A stretch of 64,000 nucleotides of DNA, taken from the NCBI GenBank assembly GCA_003991915.1, contig RQTK01000226.1:119690-183689 (forward strand), in the 5' to 3' direction. Shown here one piece after another: positions 32,896-45,241 of this stretch (position 1 is its first letter; the number at the start of each line of letters is the position of its first letter). This stretch comes from Elysia chlorotica. Its lineage: Eukaryota > Mollusca > Gastropoda > Plakobranchidae. A program made the translations under genes and the position numbers. The notes under the pieces are model-generated. The model worked only from the letters and a program-made list of their open reading frames with translations, had not been told where the DNA came from and ran no database searches.

Positions 32896-35800
32896 CTGTA
32901 AAACAAACAAACCATTTAAATTAAAAAAAACATCCGCAAAAACATATAATTTACCTCAATCAGAAAACACCTCAAGACATACTTATTTAAAAATTATCTT
33001 GATAAGTAATATCATGTCAAATTTTGCTTTTGGACAGTGTGTGTGTGTGTGTGTGTGTGTGTGCAGGGTGTTTGTATGGGTGTGGGTGGGTGTAATGTAC
33101 AATTAGTATGGACGAATGAAAGAATCTTGTAAAGCGCTTTGAGGCCTCGGCATAAAGCGCTATAAAAATGTACTTATTATTATTATTAATAGAAAAGATT
33201 AGATTAATAAATTAACAAGGTTACGACTATAGAATATGATATAATTTGAGACATGAAATTTAAGACCAGGAAGAGAAACATTCAAACGCCTTTTTTTCCT
33301 TCACCCCGTCACAGACATTACATACTACATAAGCTTCTTTGGCCTTGTAAGTTTTCTCAATTTTTCAGTGCTCTCCTGGTTTATCAACATCCAAGGACAC
33401 CCAATCAGTTTTATGTTGATACACAAGAAATCAAGCAACAATTGACAAAAAAACTATTTCTCCAAGAAAATGCCTCATATAGTGAAACTTTGATTGGCTA
33501 ACCTCAGCATGTTTACCAGATTAAGAGCTTGCACACAAACACATCCAGCCACTGCTTACCCTCGAGTCACTTCTAATTTCTCTGCTACTGCTAGCCTGGT
33601 CCTGACTGAGTGTCCTATTACAAAAATGGACGTACCCAACTCACAAGAACAAACATAGCAACCGATTCTCCGACCCATGTTGCTATCATTAGGTCTCAGA
33701 TTTATTATAGGCACTCCTTTAACAGTGGACTGATTAGCATTTCCAGTGCTGTGATTAGCTTTGTAAACAGCTCGAGGAATCTAGGTTCTAGAGAGTATTG
33801 TGTCATGGCAAGGAAACTGGGTTAAGGAATTTTGTGTGGTTTTGAAGAAACAGGGTATGGTAATTTTGAATGGGACAGTAGAACTCAAATACAACAAACT
33901 CAGACTCAAAGACCACCTTATACATTGTATTCAACGAACAGATAAATATCTATAAATTTTCTTCTTCTTGGTCTTTCGTAAAATATCTTGGATCCAACGA
34001 ATTAATGTCAGACTCACCCTCGGGTCCAACGAACCAGAAGTGAACGAAAGCTTTCAAAGTTGCGTCCCAGACAAACTAAATCTAGTTTAAAATTAGACAA
34101 ACAAAGATATGTCGAGCCTTCATTAAAAAAAAATAACACTTCTACCATAAGCCAGGCTGAAATCATGCAGTATAGTGTGCAGTATAAGGGGTGAGTCACA
34201 ATGATAGAATTTAATGACAAGAAGCAGAGAAGGAGGGGGAGAAGAGTTTCAACTAATGGACGACCATCCAGCAAGATAAGAGATCAAAAAGATAAAGCCA
34301 CCAGTTTAAAACGTGAAGTGTGTGTGTGTGTGTGTTTGTGTGTGTGATAGGTAAAGAAGAGGCAAAGCAAAAGTTGTAGGTACATGGGTAGGGATGGATT
34401 GGCTCAACACCATCTAGGTAAAAACAAAATGGAGGTAGGATATTGGTAGTGAGCCTAACATGGCCTCAACAAACTGTTTAAAAGTAAACAAGGTAGTTTC
34501 TTGAATCCAACTTTGTAAAGGAGGCTGGTCAAAAGTGTACAGAAAATGGCCGCCTGTTACTTTGGGGGTAGGGGTGGGGGAAATCAACAAAGAGAACAGT
34601 TTTAGTTTGTATAAACCCACCTCAGACGAGAGCGATGCCTCACATGCTTGGGAAGAGAGAGAACCCATGGACCAACGAACCTCCTGCTGCACCTCTGTCT
34701 GTGAGTATGTCGTAGGCTTGGGAGTCAAGTGATCCTGAGGTCCCTGAAGCTTATCGTCGGAACTGCCCACTAGCAGTTGGGCCGACCTCTGATCTCTAGC
34801 CAGCGACAGCGACTTCGTCTTGCTCTCCAACTTTGACAAGTGTACGTGACTGTTAAGCCCGATCTGCCTCTCTGAACTACGATTATTTTGTTCCAGGTGG
34901 AAACCAGCAGACACAGGTGGTCTGTCGGCCCAGGTCTCTGCCACAGGCTGAAAGTCAAACGAATGTCGCTTCTTGAGGGGCAGGTGTTTCACAGGTGAGA
35001 CCCCAGGGTGCTGTAAGCCGCCTGCGTCCTCTGCAGCCAGACATCCCTCGAGGACAGCGACGGCTTTCTCAAGCTCCAGCTGTCTGTCCTGAGACTCTGT
35101 TGTCTGGCCCCGTCTGTCCTCCATGACTTCGCCAGCCCCTGGAGTACCGTCCCTCTGGCCCCTTGTTTGGATACTGGATGAGGAAGGTGGTCCCTCTTGC
35201 GTCTGAGTAGTTTGCTTCCTATTTGCTCTGCTGCTCGATGCAGCTCTCTGGCCCTTGGCTTGTCTTGAACTTTTCTGACGTTTGTCTGCCATAGGCTTCT
35301 TTCTTTTCCCTCCTGAGGATTTCAGCTCTTTGGGAGTGGAAATAGAATCCCTTGGTCGACTGTCTTTGTTTACCTTATTTCTGACAGGTTCGGGTAAACA
35401 GCTATCTCCAGGGTGTGAATACCTCAGTCTCTTTTTGAGAGGCGAGCCAAGACCACTGTCAGTTTCACCGCCACTCGCGGGTACCACTTGACATGGGTTG
35501 TCTGGATTTCCTGAAGAACATGTATGACTGCAGCCCTCAGAGAAAAGTGCCTGGAGACTCGCGAGGGGCACAGACTTGACGTAGAGACACTCGCTGTCCC
35601 GGAGTTTCCTGTGGGTGTGTCCGTCGCTGGAGGTCTCACCTTCCAGGCTCGACAGACGCCTTCCTAGGCCACTCTTTTCCGCACTGAGTTCTCTTCCCTT
35701 GACATATGACTTTTGATCAATCGCAGACGCCAGTTGATTCCTCCTGCGTGCTGGTATACGGTTGAGTCCAGGCTTTGGTTTTTCTACACTGCCCGGTTCA

Positions 35801-38800
35801 TCGGCTGAAAGGTCAATGGTCAAACAAGGAGTTCCAGGGGAAGAGATCACACTTCTACTGTCCAAGGACAAATACATTGGGGGATCAACATTCTCACTGG
35901 GGTTCATTAAGTTGTCAGAAGCCAAGATCACTTCAACGCCACAGTTTTCTGACATTGCAACTTCTCTGATCCAGGTTGAATGTTTCTTTTTTTTTACAAT
36001 ATATTTTTCCTCCTCAACTGCGGCTCCCTTTAAGGGAGAAAACTTCTTGAACAGTTTCAGAGAAAGCTTAGTATTGGAACAGCTCTCATCAAGAGAACTG
36101 ATTGGCTCCCTGTGACTGTCCACCTCACGGCTCTCAGAGATCGGTCTGGTGATGTTAACATTGCCCCGTGGAGAATCCTCCTTATCATGCCTTGATGTAG
36201 AGCTAGAACAAGTTTTCTCCAAGACTTTAGAATGTTCTACAAGATTCACTACTCGTAGAGACCTCCTGGTACTAGTGGTAGATTCTTTTGGTTGTTTGTC
36301 TGGTCTTGGTCTGGCAGAATGCGAAGGCCGTGCATGCTGCTTTTGGCGTGTGTTTGAACTAGACTGCTCTACACTCAAATCATCTCCACCACACTTCTCT
36401 GTGACAACTTTCCCTTGATTGTCCAACACTGGCGCCGAGTCCAACAATAAATTTTTTACCTCTGATCTCAGAGATTGTCTGCGCACAGTATTATCCTTGC
36501 AGACAAACTTCCCAGTAGAGTCTTTAGGCTTATCCCTCCGCTCTCTCATCCGTATCTCGTACTCTCCCAATTCCAGCCTCTGTTTTCTTCTGTTGGCCAC
36601 TTTACTGATCGGCCCCTTACTGCAGTACTCACCCACTAAACTTCTACGTCCACTTTGTGGCTCAGGCGACGAAAGACTTCTGTCCGAGCCCTCTGGAGTC
36701 ACGACTGGAGAAGCGAGACTGAGTGGGGCAGACTTCTCTAAACATTTAAGAGGTAGGACTGCAGACTCCTCAGAGCAGTTTGCTTGTTTTAAATTTGAAG
36801 ATTTCAGTGAACTAGCAGTTAAAAATTGTTGGGCTGAGTTTGGAAGCTCATTGGTTAAACTTTGCTGAGAAGGGGTTACATCCTCTAGAAGTCGAACGCC
36901 AGGAGAGTTTGTGATGGACAGACGAGCTCTTTTCACACTCCAAATTGGGGCAATGGATTTACCAGGAGAGACTTTAGTTATGGATCTAATCCCAGTGGCA
37001 TGTTCGATCGGCTGAAACTGTGGCGTGCATGGGGAGGAAGATGCGGCTGTGCTGACCGATGGGCGAACACTTGGAGACCGAGAGCTCGATTCTGTGGCAC
37101 AATACTGCTGATTGGTGGTTCCAGTCAGACTGTTTACAACATGACCATGCCCTGTATTAGCCAGAAGTGCAGTCCGAGCTTGAGCTGTTGAAACTGAATT
37201 ATTGACCTGTAAAGTTGACAGAGAACTAGTGGTCTCAGCAGATGGGGTTTGAATGACGGCCATGTTAGCGACGACTTGAGGGGTCGCCGGAGCTGAGACT
37301 TCAACCATTGGAGAACAGATCCTAGATGATTTGTCCTGTGACAGAGCGTTTGAAAGAGTCGTAGTGTGGCCAGACGCTTGCTTTCCCTTTTCTCTAGTAC
37401 AGTTATCGCTGTCCTCCTGTTTCTGACCTTTTGCTTCACATTGAGAGAGAACACCTTGTGATTCAGACACAGTGCATAAACACGAGCAGTGAGCTCTATG
37501 CCCACAAGGATGACTTGACACACAGCGACAACAGTCAGCCACGCTTTTAGTGCTAGTTCTCACTGGATTTGACACGAGGCAAGCGTTTTCCAGCACTGAG
37601 GAGCTCAAGGGTGACGAGGCTTGTTTACCAGAACCAGACAACGAGTGAGAAGAGGAAGCGGCGTGCTGGTTGGATCTGAGATCCAACTTCCCACCGTCTA
37701 CACATCTCGGGGAGATAAACTCCACTGTCCCAACAACAGCAAACGACCTTGATCCATCAGAGGAGTTGCCTGAGGCTGGAGACTGCAGTTTCTTGCCAGT
37801 CTCAGTTGCCAAGTTTTTACACCGTTGATCAACATCAGTACCAGCTGTTTGGGGTTTTGACAAACTTTTCATTGGTTTGTCTAGAACATGAAGTGGTTCA
37901 TTTGATGGTTCATGTTTTTTTCTCGGTTTATGTATTTCACAATGTTGTTTTTCCGATGGTTTCTGTGATTCACAATTTTTTTCTTCCGCTGGTATATAAG
38001 TTTTACAATGTCTTTCTACTGGTGTTTCACAATGTCTTTCTACCGGTGGTTTAACTGATTCACAATGTTGTTCCTTGACCAAGTTTGACTGTTCAGGCTT
38101 GACTTCATTCAAGGTTGCCAAACCCACTGAAGTTTTCTGCTTCCTGGTGTTCAACCGATCTGGCATGGCTCTAGCCTGGGACACAAGCACAGAGTTCTGT
38201 CCCCCACCGCACTGGCCAGACTTTCTAGGCTTTTTCTTTCTGCGGTGACCATGATCTCTCTCCATGACTCCGCCCTGATTGGATGAGGTGATCTCCTGCT
38301 GGGGCTGAGGTCTGCCGTACGACGAAGCAATGAAAGACTTGAGAAGCTTGAATGCCTGGACTTCAGACTGTGACGCCGAGAGATCTGACGTGCTCGACAC
38401 GATCTTCGACTCATCCATCAGTTGTGACGGTCTTGTGCTGTACAGAGCGGTCGGTTGGGACGGATCTGACAAACAGTGTTGAAAGAAAAAGCAGGTTGTA
38501 AGCAGAAAACTTAATTAGCTACTTGTAGTAATGAGAAGCAAGTTTACTACAAATATCAATTGAATTTGAATATTTTTAAAATAAGAAACACAACAAACCA
38601 TGTGCATATTCAGGGGATATAAAAGAAAAGATAAAGTGCTGTAGGAAAACTTTAATTAGTGATCAGCGGATTTAAATGATATAGTGTTTATACTGCCCGA
38701 AAGGCGACAACTTAGTTTGCCTCCAGTGCCTGCCTGAGCCGCCTGCAGGAAGTTGGTGGATCGGTGATCAGTCACCTGTCATGCGCACCACAGCCGGGTG

Positions 38801-41800
38801 TGCCTGGGCATGACTGTGCACTGCGCGGAAACTCAATAATAACAACTTTTCTTTGATTTTGAACAGCAGTATCTCTGGTTTCATCAACACCAAGAACATT
38901 GTGTGTACATTCATTTTAAAGATTCACTTTTAAAGAATACAATGCACTTAATTATAACCCTCCGAAAGAAAAAGTTTGCATTGTGCAGGTCAAATTTCGT
39001 ACAAATAGTAAAAAAATGTTAAGGAGCCATTATTTTCATATTATCTTAATTAAAAGCTAACTATAAAAAAAATGATACAACAGATTCTCTCGAAAATCAA
39101 TTTTATTACTTAAAAGGTTAATATCAAACACCTGTAAAGTTTTAACTGCGAAGCTAATTCCATTGATTTCATGTGTTTTTTTTAAAGTCCATGTTGCAAG
39201 GTGAACTACTGACCCGTAAACTACTGCTTTTATGAAGCTTTCTCATTCAGTTTGTCACTGAGAAATTTAAACGGTTTCGCGTGTTATGGACTAATTAATT
39301 ATCAAGCCATAAGAGGAGTTTTGGGATTGTGAAAACAATAAAAAAAAGGTCATTAACTTTGCAGAGCCTGAGGTGATAGATCATTGACAAATAAACAGAA
39401 GAAACGGCTTTAAATTCAGTTTAAACCTTCACAGAAACATGCTAATATTCATACTTCCTGCAAAACTTGACAAAAAGCCTGGAAATTAAAGAAGAAATTA
39501 GAACTATTCAATCCAATGTTTCGCTATCTAGGCGCGATGAAGTAAAGAAAAGTAATAGAAAGAACTTGGCAGCTGGAGAAAAAGAGCTAAATCTAGATTC
39601 TTTTTAGTTTTGAACCTCTCTGCCCAGGTTCCATTTTTTCAGACATTTCCTCACAGTTGATCTATCATCGGAAATTACTGGTACAAGAACATCACATCTC
39701 AAGTATATAGGGAGCTCACAACATTCATAGTTAAAAAAAGAACACAGGCATGTATATCCAGGCATGACTTGTTAAACTTGGCATTTTCTTTAAGAGAGAA
39801 GTTTAACAAACTGAATGTTGCATTTACTATTTTGAGAGATTCACATCAGAACCGCACGCTCTAGAACTGTGCCAGCAGAGGTATGAATAGAGAGATTCCA
39901 ATTTGATTTGACACTCAATGGCATTCATGGATTTGTCGCGAAACTGGACAGAAGAGGAGCTGCAGTTCAGGACATGGAAAAATATAAGAAATAATTATAA
40001 AATCACCACACCTCCAAACTTTCTCAGAGCTCTTAGCTCATCTCCGCCGGTTAAAAAAAGTAAGACAAAGTCGATGTAAAAATGAGACATACCTATAAAC
40101 CAAAGCAATGAAAATAATAAGCAAATATATGTTTCTTTTCAAAATTTGACTCTTTAGTTTATAAAAATGTTGCTCAAATTGTTTTGGGTTCAAAGGCGCT
40201 GTACCAGCACTGTAACTAGTACTAACACAGATTTAAGATCGAGTAAATAAACACGGATTTAAGGCAGAGTATACTTACAGGTATTTAAGATTCTATAAAT
40301 TCAAATCCATATATATGGTAGGTGATGTATTCAACATGTATGTAAAGTGTTCTTAAAATTTCAGTTACAGTTTTGAGAATATCATTTACAAAAAAAGTGT
40401 CAACTTTTGTCATAAGATGTAGTTAAAGTTCGATTGCTTTTTTTCCCCTATGTTCTATATCTTGCTTAGTTTAATGTTTAGCAGGAAAAAAAATAAATGT
40501 GCATGTTTTTACTTCTTCATTTAATATGTAAGTCTCAACACCGCATAGTTTTGGTGTGGAAATTAAGTCAAATATCTAGCAGCAGCGAAAAGGGGAATCC
40601 CTGTTCAACCTGGTTGACCCCGACACCCGATCAGGTTACAGGGGGTGCAGCTAGTTGCGGCTCAACCTGAATAGCAAACTAAGTTGCAGCGTTCAAACAA
40701 CCGTGAAGGACAATTCAGGTAATAAATTGCTTCCTATTTTTTCATTGATACATTAACAAAACCCTTTTTGGATTTTTTATTGAAAAAAGTCTGGGATAAC
40801 TGAATGTGAAATTGTTTCACATCAAACATCTCTGTGTTATATTTTTTTGGACTATAATTATGAAAATATATTAAATTTGATCTTCTAGAGTATTATTGTA
40901 AATAATAGCAAGTGTTAACTGTCCATCATAGTAAGCCAGACGCTTGAATGAGGCTGGCGAAATTCTGCAACTCATGACAATTATGTCACTTTTTCTAGGA
41001 ATCAATAAGACTTCATAATAGTTTTCATAAAAGTCTCCACAAGATTAGCCTAGTATAGAGCCTGCATGTAGTTGCTGATGTTAGGAAACCAACAAACCAA
41101 ACAAGACCCAACAGTCTAAAGCTTAATTAGCTGACTTTGCGTATTAAGAAGACCAAACAAGATTCAACAGCCTTTATAACCTAGTTGCTGACATTGTATG
41201 GTAAGAAACCATTTAACCAAACTAGATCACTTCCACTAACCTTTACTGGACACAGATGAGATTTGAGTAAGAGTCACCCGCCTCGGACGACGTTTGGACG
41301 GGCTAGGAGGGAGACGGATGTTCAGGGAGTCGAAGCTCGGCAAAGACAGGCTAGGCTTTCCTCCATGCGTCTCTCTTGATACTGATGTGGCAGCACCACA
41401 ACCACCACTGGCCTCGGGTTTGTCTGCCGTCAGAATTGAGCTAGTTGGACAATTCCCTGGTTGCGGCTTCTTTGTTCCGACACCGGACCTGACTACAGAG
41501 GGTTGATCTGCTCCGAATTCTGAGAAGATAGTAGAGTCTGGTCGAGCCAAGTTTCCATTCATGTCCGATTCGTTTGTCCCAGTCGTGAGGGGAGTTAATG
41601 CAGGCGAGTTGTGAGGGGAAGGGAGAGAATTCACAAGGGGTCCTTGCAGTGGCGATGAGACCTGATGTAACACTTCCGTTGGAGCAATTCTGCGAGAAGG
41701 TTGTCTGCAGTAGTGAGAAGGAGTGAAGGCAGATTGGCTGCTGTGGAAGGTTATCACTGTTCTGTCGTCTGCTACGTATCTATGAGAGCTGGGAAACCCA

Positions 41801-44800
41801 GAGTTACACCCCCGCCCTAACCTGAACCGACCGTCTCTCGCCAACGCACTGTCACCTAGGGATGCTGGGAGACTGTTGGAGCTAAAGGCCGTCGAAGCCA
41901 GCAACTTCCTCGGAGAGCTGCTGTCTGCCTCGTGCTGTGAGCGACGCGGAGGAGACCCCATTGTAGTGCAGGAATGATCCACAACCGATCCTCTAACCCG
42001 ATTTGTCTGGGTCGCTAGCGGAGACATAGGGAAGATTGGCGTGGCGGCCGAGCTGATTGGGCTGAACGGAGACTCTTGGAGAGGGGAGGGGGCATGGGAG
42101 ATAACCTCTACTGGAGCAATTCTCCTGGAAGGAGGCTTGCGGCACTGGCTTGGGGTGAAGGCTGGGCCCTCCTTGTGAAAGGCAATCACCGTCTTCTTTA
42201 ACACTTCCCTACCTTCAGAGGAAGTCTGTGACTGAATAGTGCTTGGTTTGGGGATCCTTTCTCCTTTTGATTTAACACTATCTTTTGAAAAAGCAGGCAG
42301 GCTATTACTGCAATGTCTGATTGGGCCATTAGAAATTTTATGTCTTGTAGCTATTGGTGCCTGGGGAAAAGACAAACCAGACAACAAAATTTGATTTGAT
42401 GTTTTCCCAGGAATGTTTGATTTTTCAGTTTGACTTTCTAGACATGTGTTTGCCCTGACATTCTCTACCTGTTGTCTTGATCCAAATATTGGACAGGAAG
42501 ATGGCCGAGGTGCCTGACACACCATTGTCTCCCCTTGCATTGTGCTCTCCGCCCCGACCTGAGACAACTTGGAAGACTTGGCGGCGAGCTCCGAGGCAAG
42601 ACGCGCCAGAGTCTCCGCCAGACAGTTGTCTATAACTTCGAGGTTGGATGTTCCCACAGACATGTCGTCTCTCCCTGGACCTTCCTGTGTGGCTTGAGAG
42701 GATCCCCTGACATTCAAACAGCTTGTCGAGCTCTCTGGTGACATCTCTCTTTCCTCCTCCACTTGAGTTTTTCCCCCAGGGGCACACACAGAAGAGGCCG
42801 GCTGGATTGAAGGGTTTCCAGTTTTGCTTATCACATCAGGCTCACCGCAGTGAGGAATACTGGAGCCATCAACTGATGTGGCTTTTTTGTCACCCGATAG
42901 AAGTTTGGTCTCTTCACCTTCAACATGGTTCCCACCTGCAGCATCTTCCTCCAGACCTGTCCATTCTATTTGTCGCATATGCTCTAAAGCAGGTGGTCCA
43001 AAGCTCGATTGGGGCGGAGTGGTAGGCAGTTCTTTGGGTCTGGGTGAAACCATTGGCACTAGGCTCGATTTGTGTGTGGGGGTTGGTTGTTGGTTGTGTT
43101 TGGGTGAAGTGGTTGGTGCTAGGTTGGTTCTGTGTGAAGTGGTTGACAGTTGATTGTATTTAGGTGGAGTGTTTGGTGTTTGGTTGTGTTTAGGTGGAGT
43201 GGTTGGCGGTTGATTGGGTGGGGTGATTGCCTCTAAGCTTGGTCTGGGTGAAGTGGTTGGTGCTATGTTGTGACTGCATGGGGTGGTTGACAAAAGGTTG
43301 TGTGAAGTGCTTGACGATTGTTTCCAACTTGTCTCCAGGACGGAGCTCATCTTCACCGGCTGTCCCTGACTGAAACATTTTGTGTAGGCCAATGGCGCCC
43401 GGTGTGGCTTCCCTTTCTTCCTCCGGCTGCTTCCAGCCGCTACTCGGCAGTCTTGCTGTTTGGATGGAGAGTCAACGCTCACAGCGTTCTCCCTTACAGA
43501 CATGGCCGTCATCCGCTCCTGTTCCCGACTCTCCGGGTGCTGTTTGGATGGAGAGTCAACGCTCACAGTGTTCTCCCTTACAGACATGGCCGTCATCCGC
43601 TCCTGTTCCCGACTCTCCGGGTGCTGTTTGGGTGGAGAGTTGACGCTCACAGCGTTCTCCCTTACAGACATGGCCGTCATGCGCTCCTGTTCCCGACTCT
43701 CCGGCTGTTGCTTGCGGGGCGGAGCAAACTTCTGACCCAGCAACACTGCAGCTTCCCGCTCCAACAGGGTGAAAACTGACACAGAATTTTCCTCAGGCAC
43801 TACAAAACTTGGGCGCAACTTTTCCCCTGCATCGCTACTCGCTCTGTGGCTGCTGTTGTTCAAGTTCATCTTTGATCCGAGGCAGGAATCGGTCGGATTG
43901 GTACCTCCTATCACACCAAAGTTTCTAGCAGCCTGGGACAGGTTTCCTATCGACTGCAGGTCACTGTCATATCCGTCCCCAGTGACATCCACATCCGACT
44001 CTTCTGCTTCTGGGTGAGCGACGAGGTCACGACTTTTGATCTCTGAACTCCTTCTAGTCCTTAGCTTAGCTTTGTCAGCTACACTAAGCAACTCATTTGG
44101 CCGAGACAGATGAGTAGAAATTAAACCTGCATTAACAAATCCATCTGACAGAGTCACAGAGCGCGATTCCCCCACACCCTGCTCGATGCTAGTTTCAGTC
44201 TCAGTCCCAGTGACTCGATGCACCTCTACCTTTGTTACCGAAGCCACTGCTTTTGTCGAGTGCATCAGCGAAGGGGGCACAACTGTTGAGGGACTTGTCA
44301 AACCGCCCAAACCAGAGTATGGCTTCACTCCAGGGCAGCCCTGTTGACAGACTACAACACTCGAGCTCCGGTTTGGATGGTGTTCCTCTTCACCCAGACA
44401 GCTGCTGTTTTTTTCTGGCAGCTTAAAACTGCACTCAGAAACATTTGCTGATTTGAGAAGATTCTCTTCACAGGCTTGTGCAGGCAGTTGGACTTGCTCT
44501 ACTTCAGGATGGTTAGCTTGTAATTCTTGTCTGTGTTCATAGTCTTCTGAAAGTGTCTGTAGTTTGTCTTCCACGTTTTCTGATTGTATCGTGTCCATCT
44601 GACCTCCTGGTTGAATTGACTGTGTCTGTTGGCTTTCTCCCTTGTAATCTGATAGCGTCTTGTCTATCTGTTGTCTGTCTTCAACACCTTCTGGTTGATT
44701 TGTCTGTAATTTGTGTCTGTTTTCCTTTCCCTTTAATTGTATCTTATGTGTGTCTTCATAATCTTCTAATTGATTTGTCTGTGTATGAAATCTGTCTTTA

Positions 44801-45196
44801 TTGCCTTCTGGTTGATTTATCTGTGGAAGCTGTCTGTCTGTATTGCCTTTTGGTTGATTTGCCTGTGGAAGCTGTCTGTCTCTAATGTCCATTGATAGTG
44901 CTGTGTGAGTCTGTAACTGGTCTCCCTTTTCACTGAGCTGTCCCTGAAAGTTCACTGCGGGGTACTGTGTACGGTGATCTCCCTTGTCTCTCGAGGTGCC
45001 AAGATCTTCCGGCACTGCTGGAGTTTCACTTCTGTTATCCAGGATTGGAACCGAGAACCCAGCAACATCGTCAGTTTGAGACATCACTGGAGCTGGGAAG
45101 TGGACAGGGATTTTGTTTGTGGTCAGTTAATTGATATGGTTGGTAGCCAATTTATTTTTATATTGATATAAATATATATATAGAGAGAGAGAGAAA

Positions 45197-45241
<45 letters not shown>

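Noticed and set aside
34621-45086. The two NPAT giant exons as copies of each other (both hold exactly 1281 full codons)
   Set aside because: Their protein sequences share no colinear similarity; the equal codon number appears to be coincidence.
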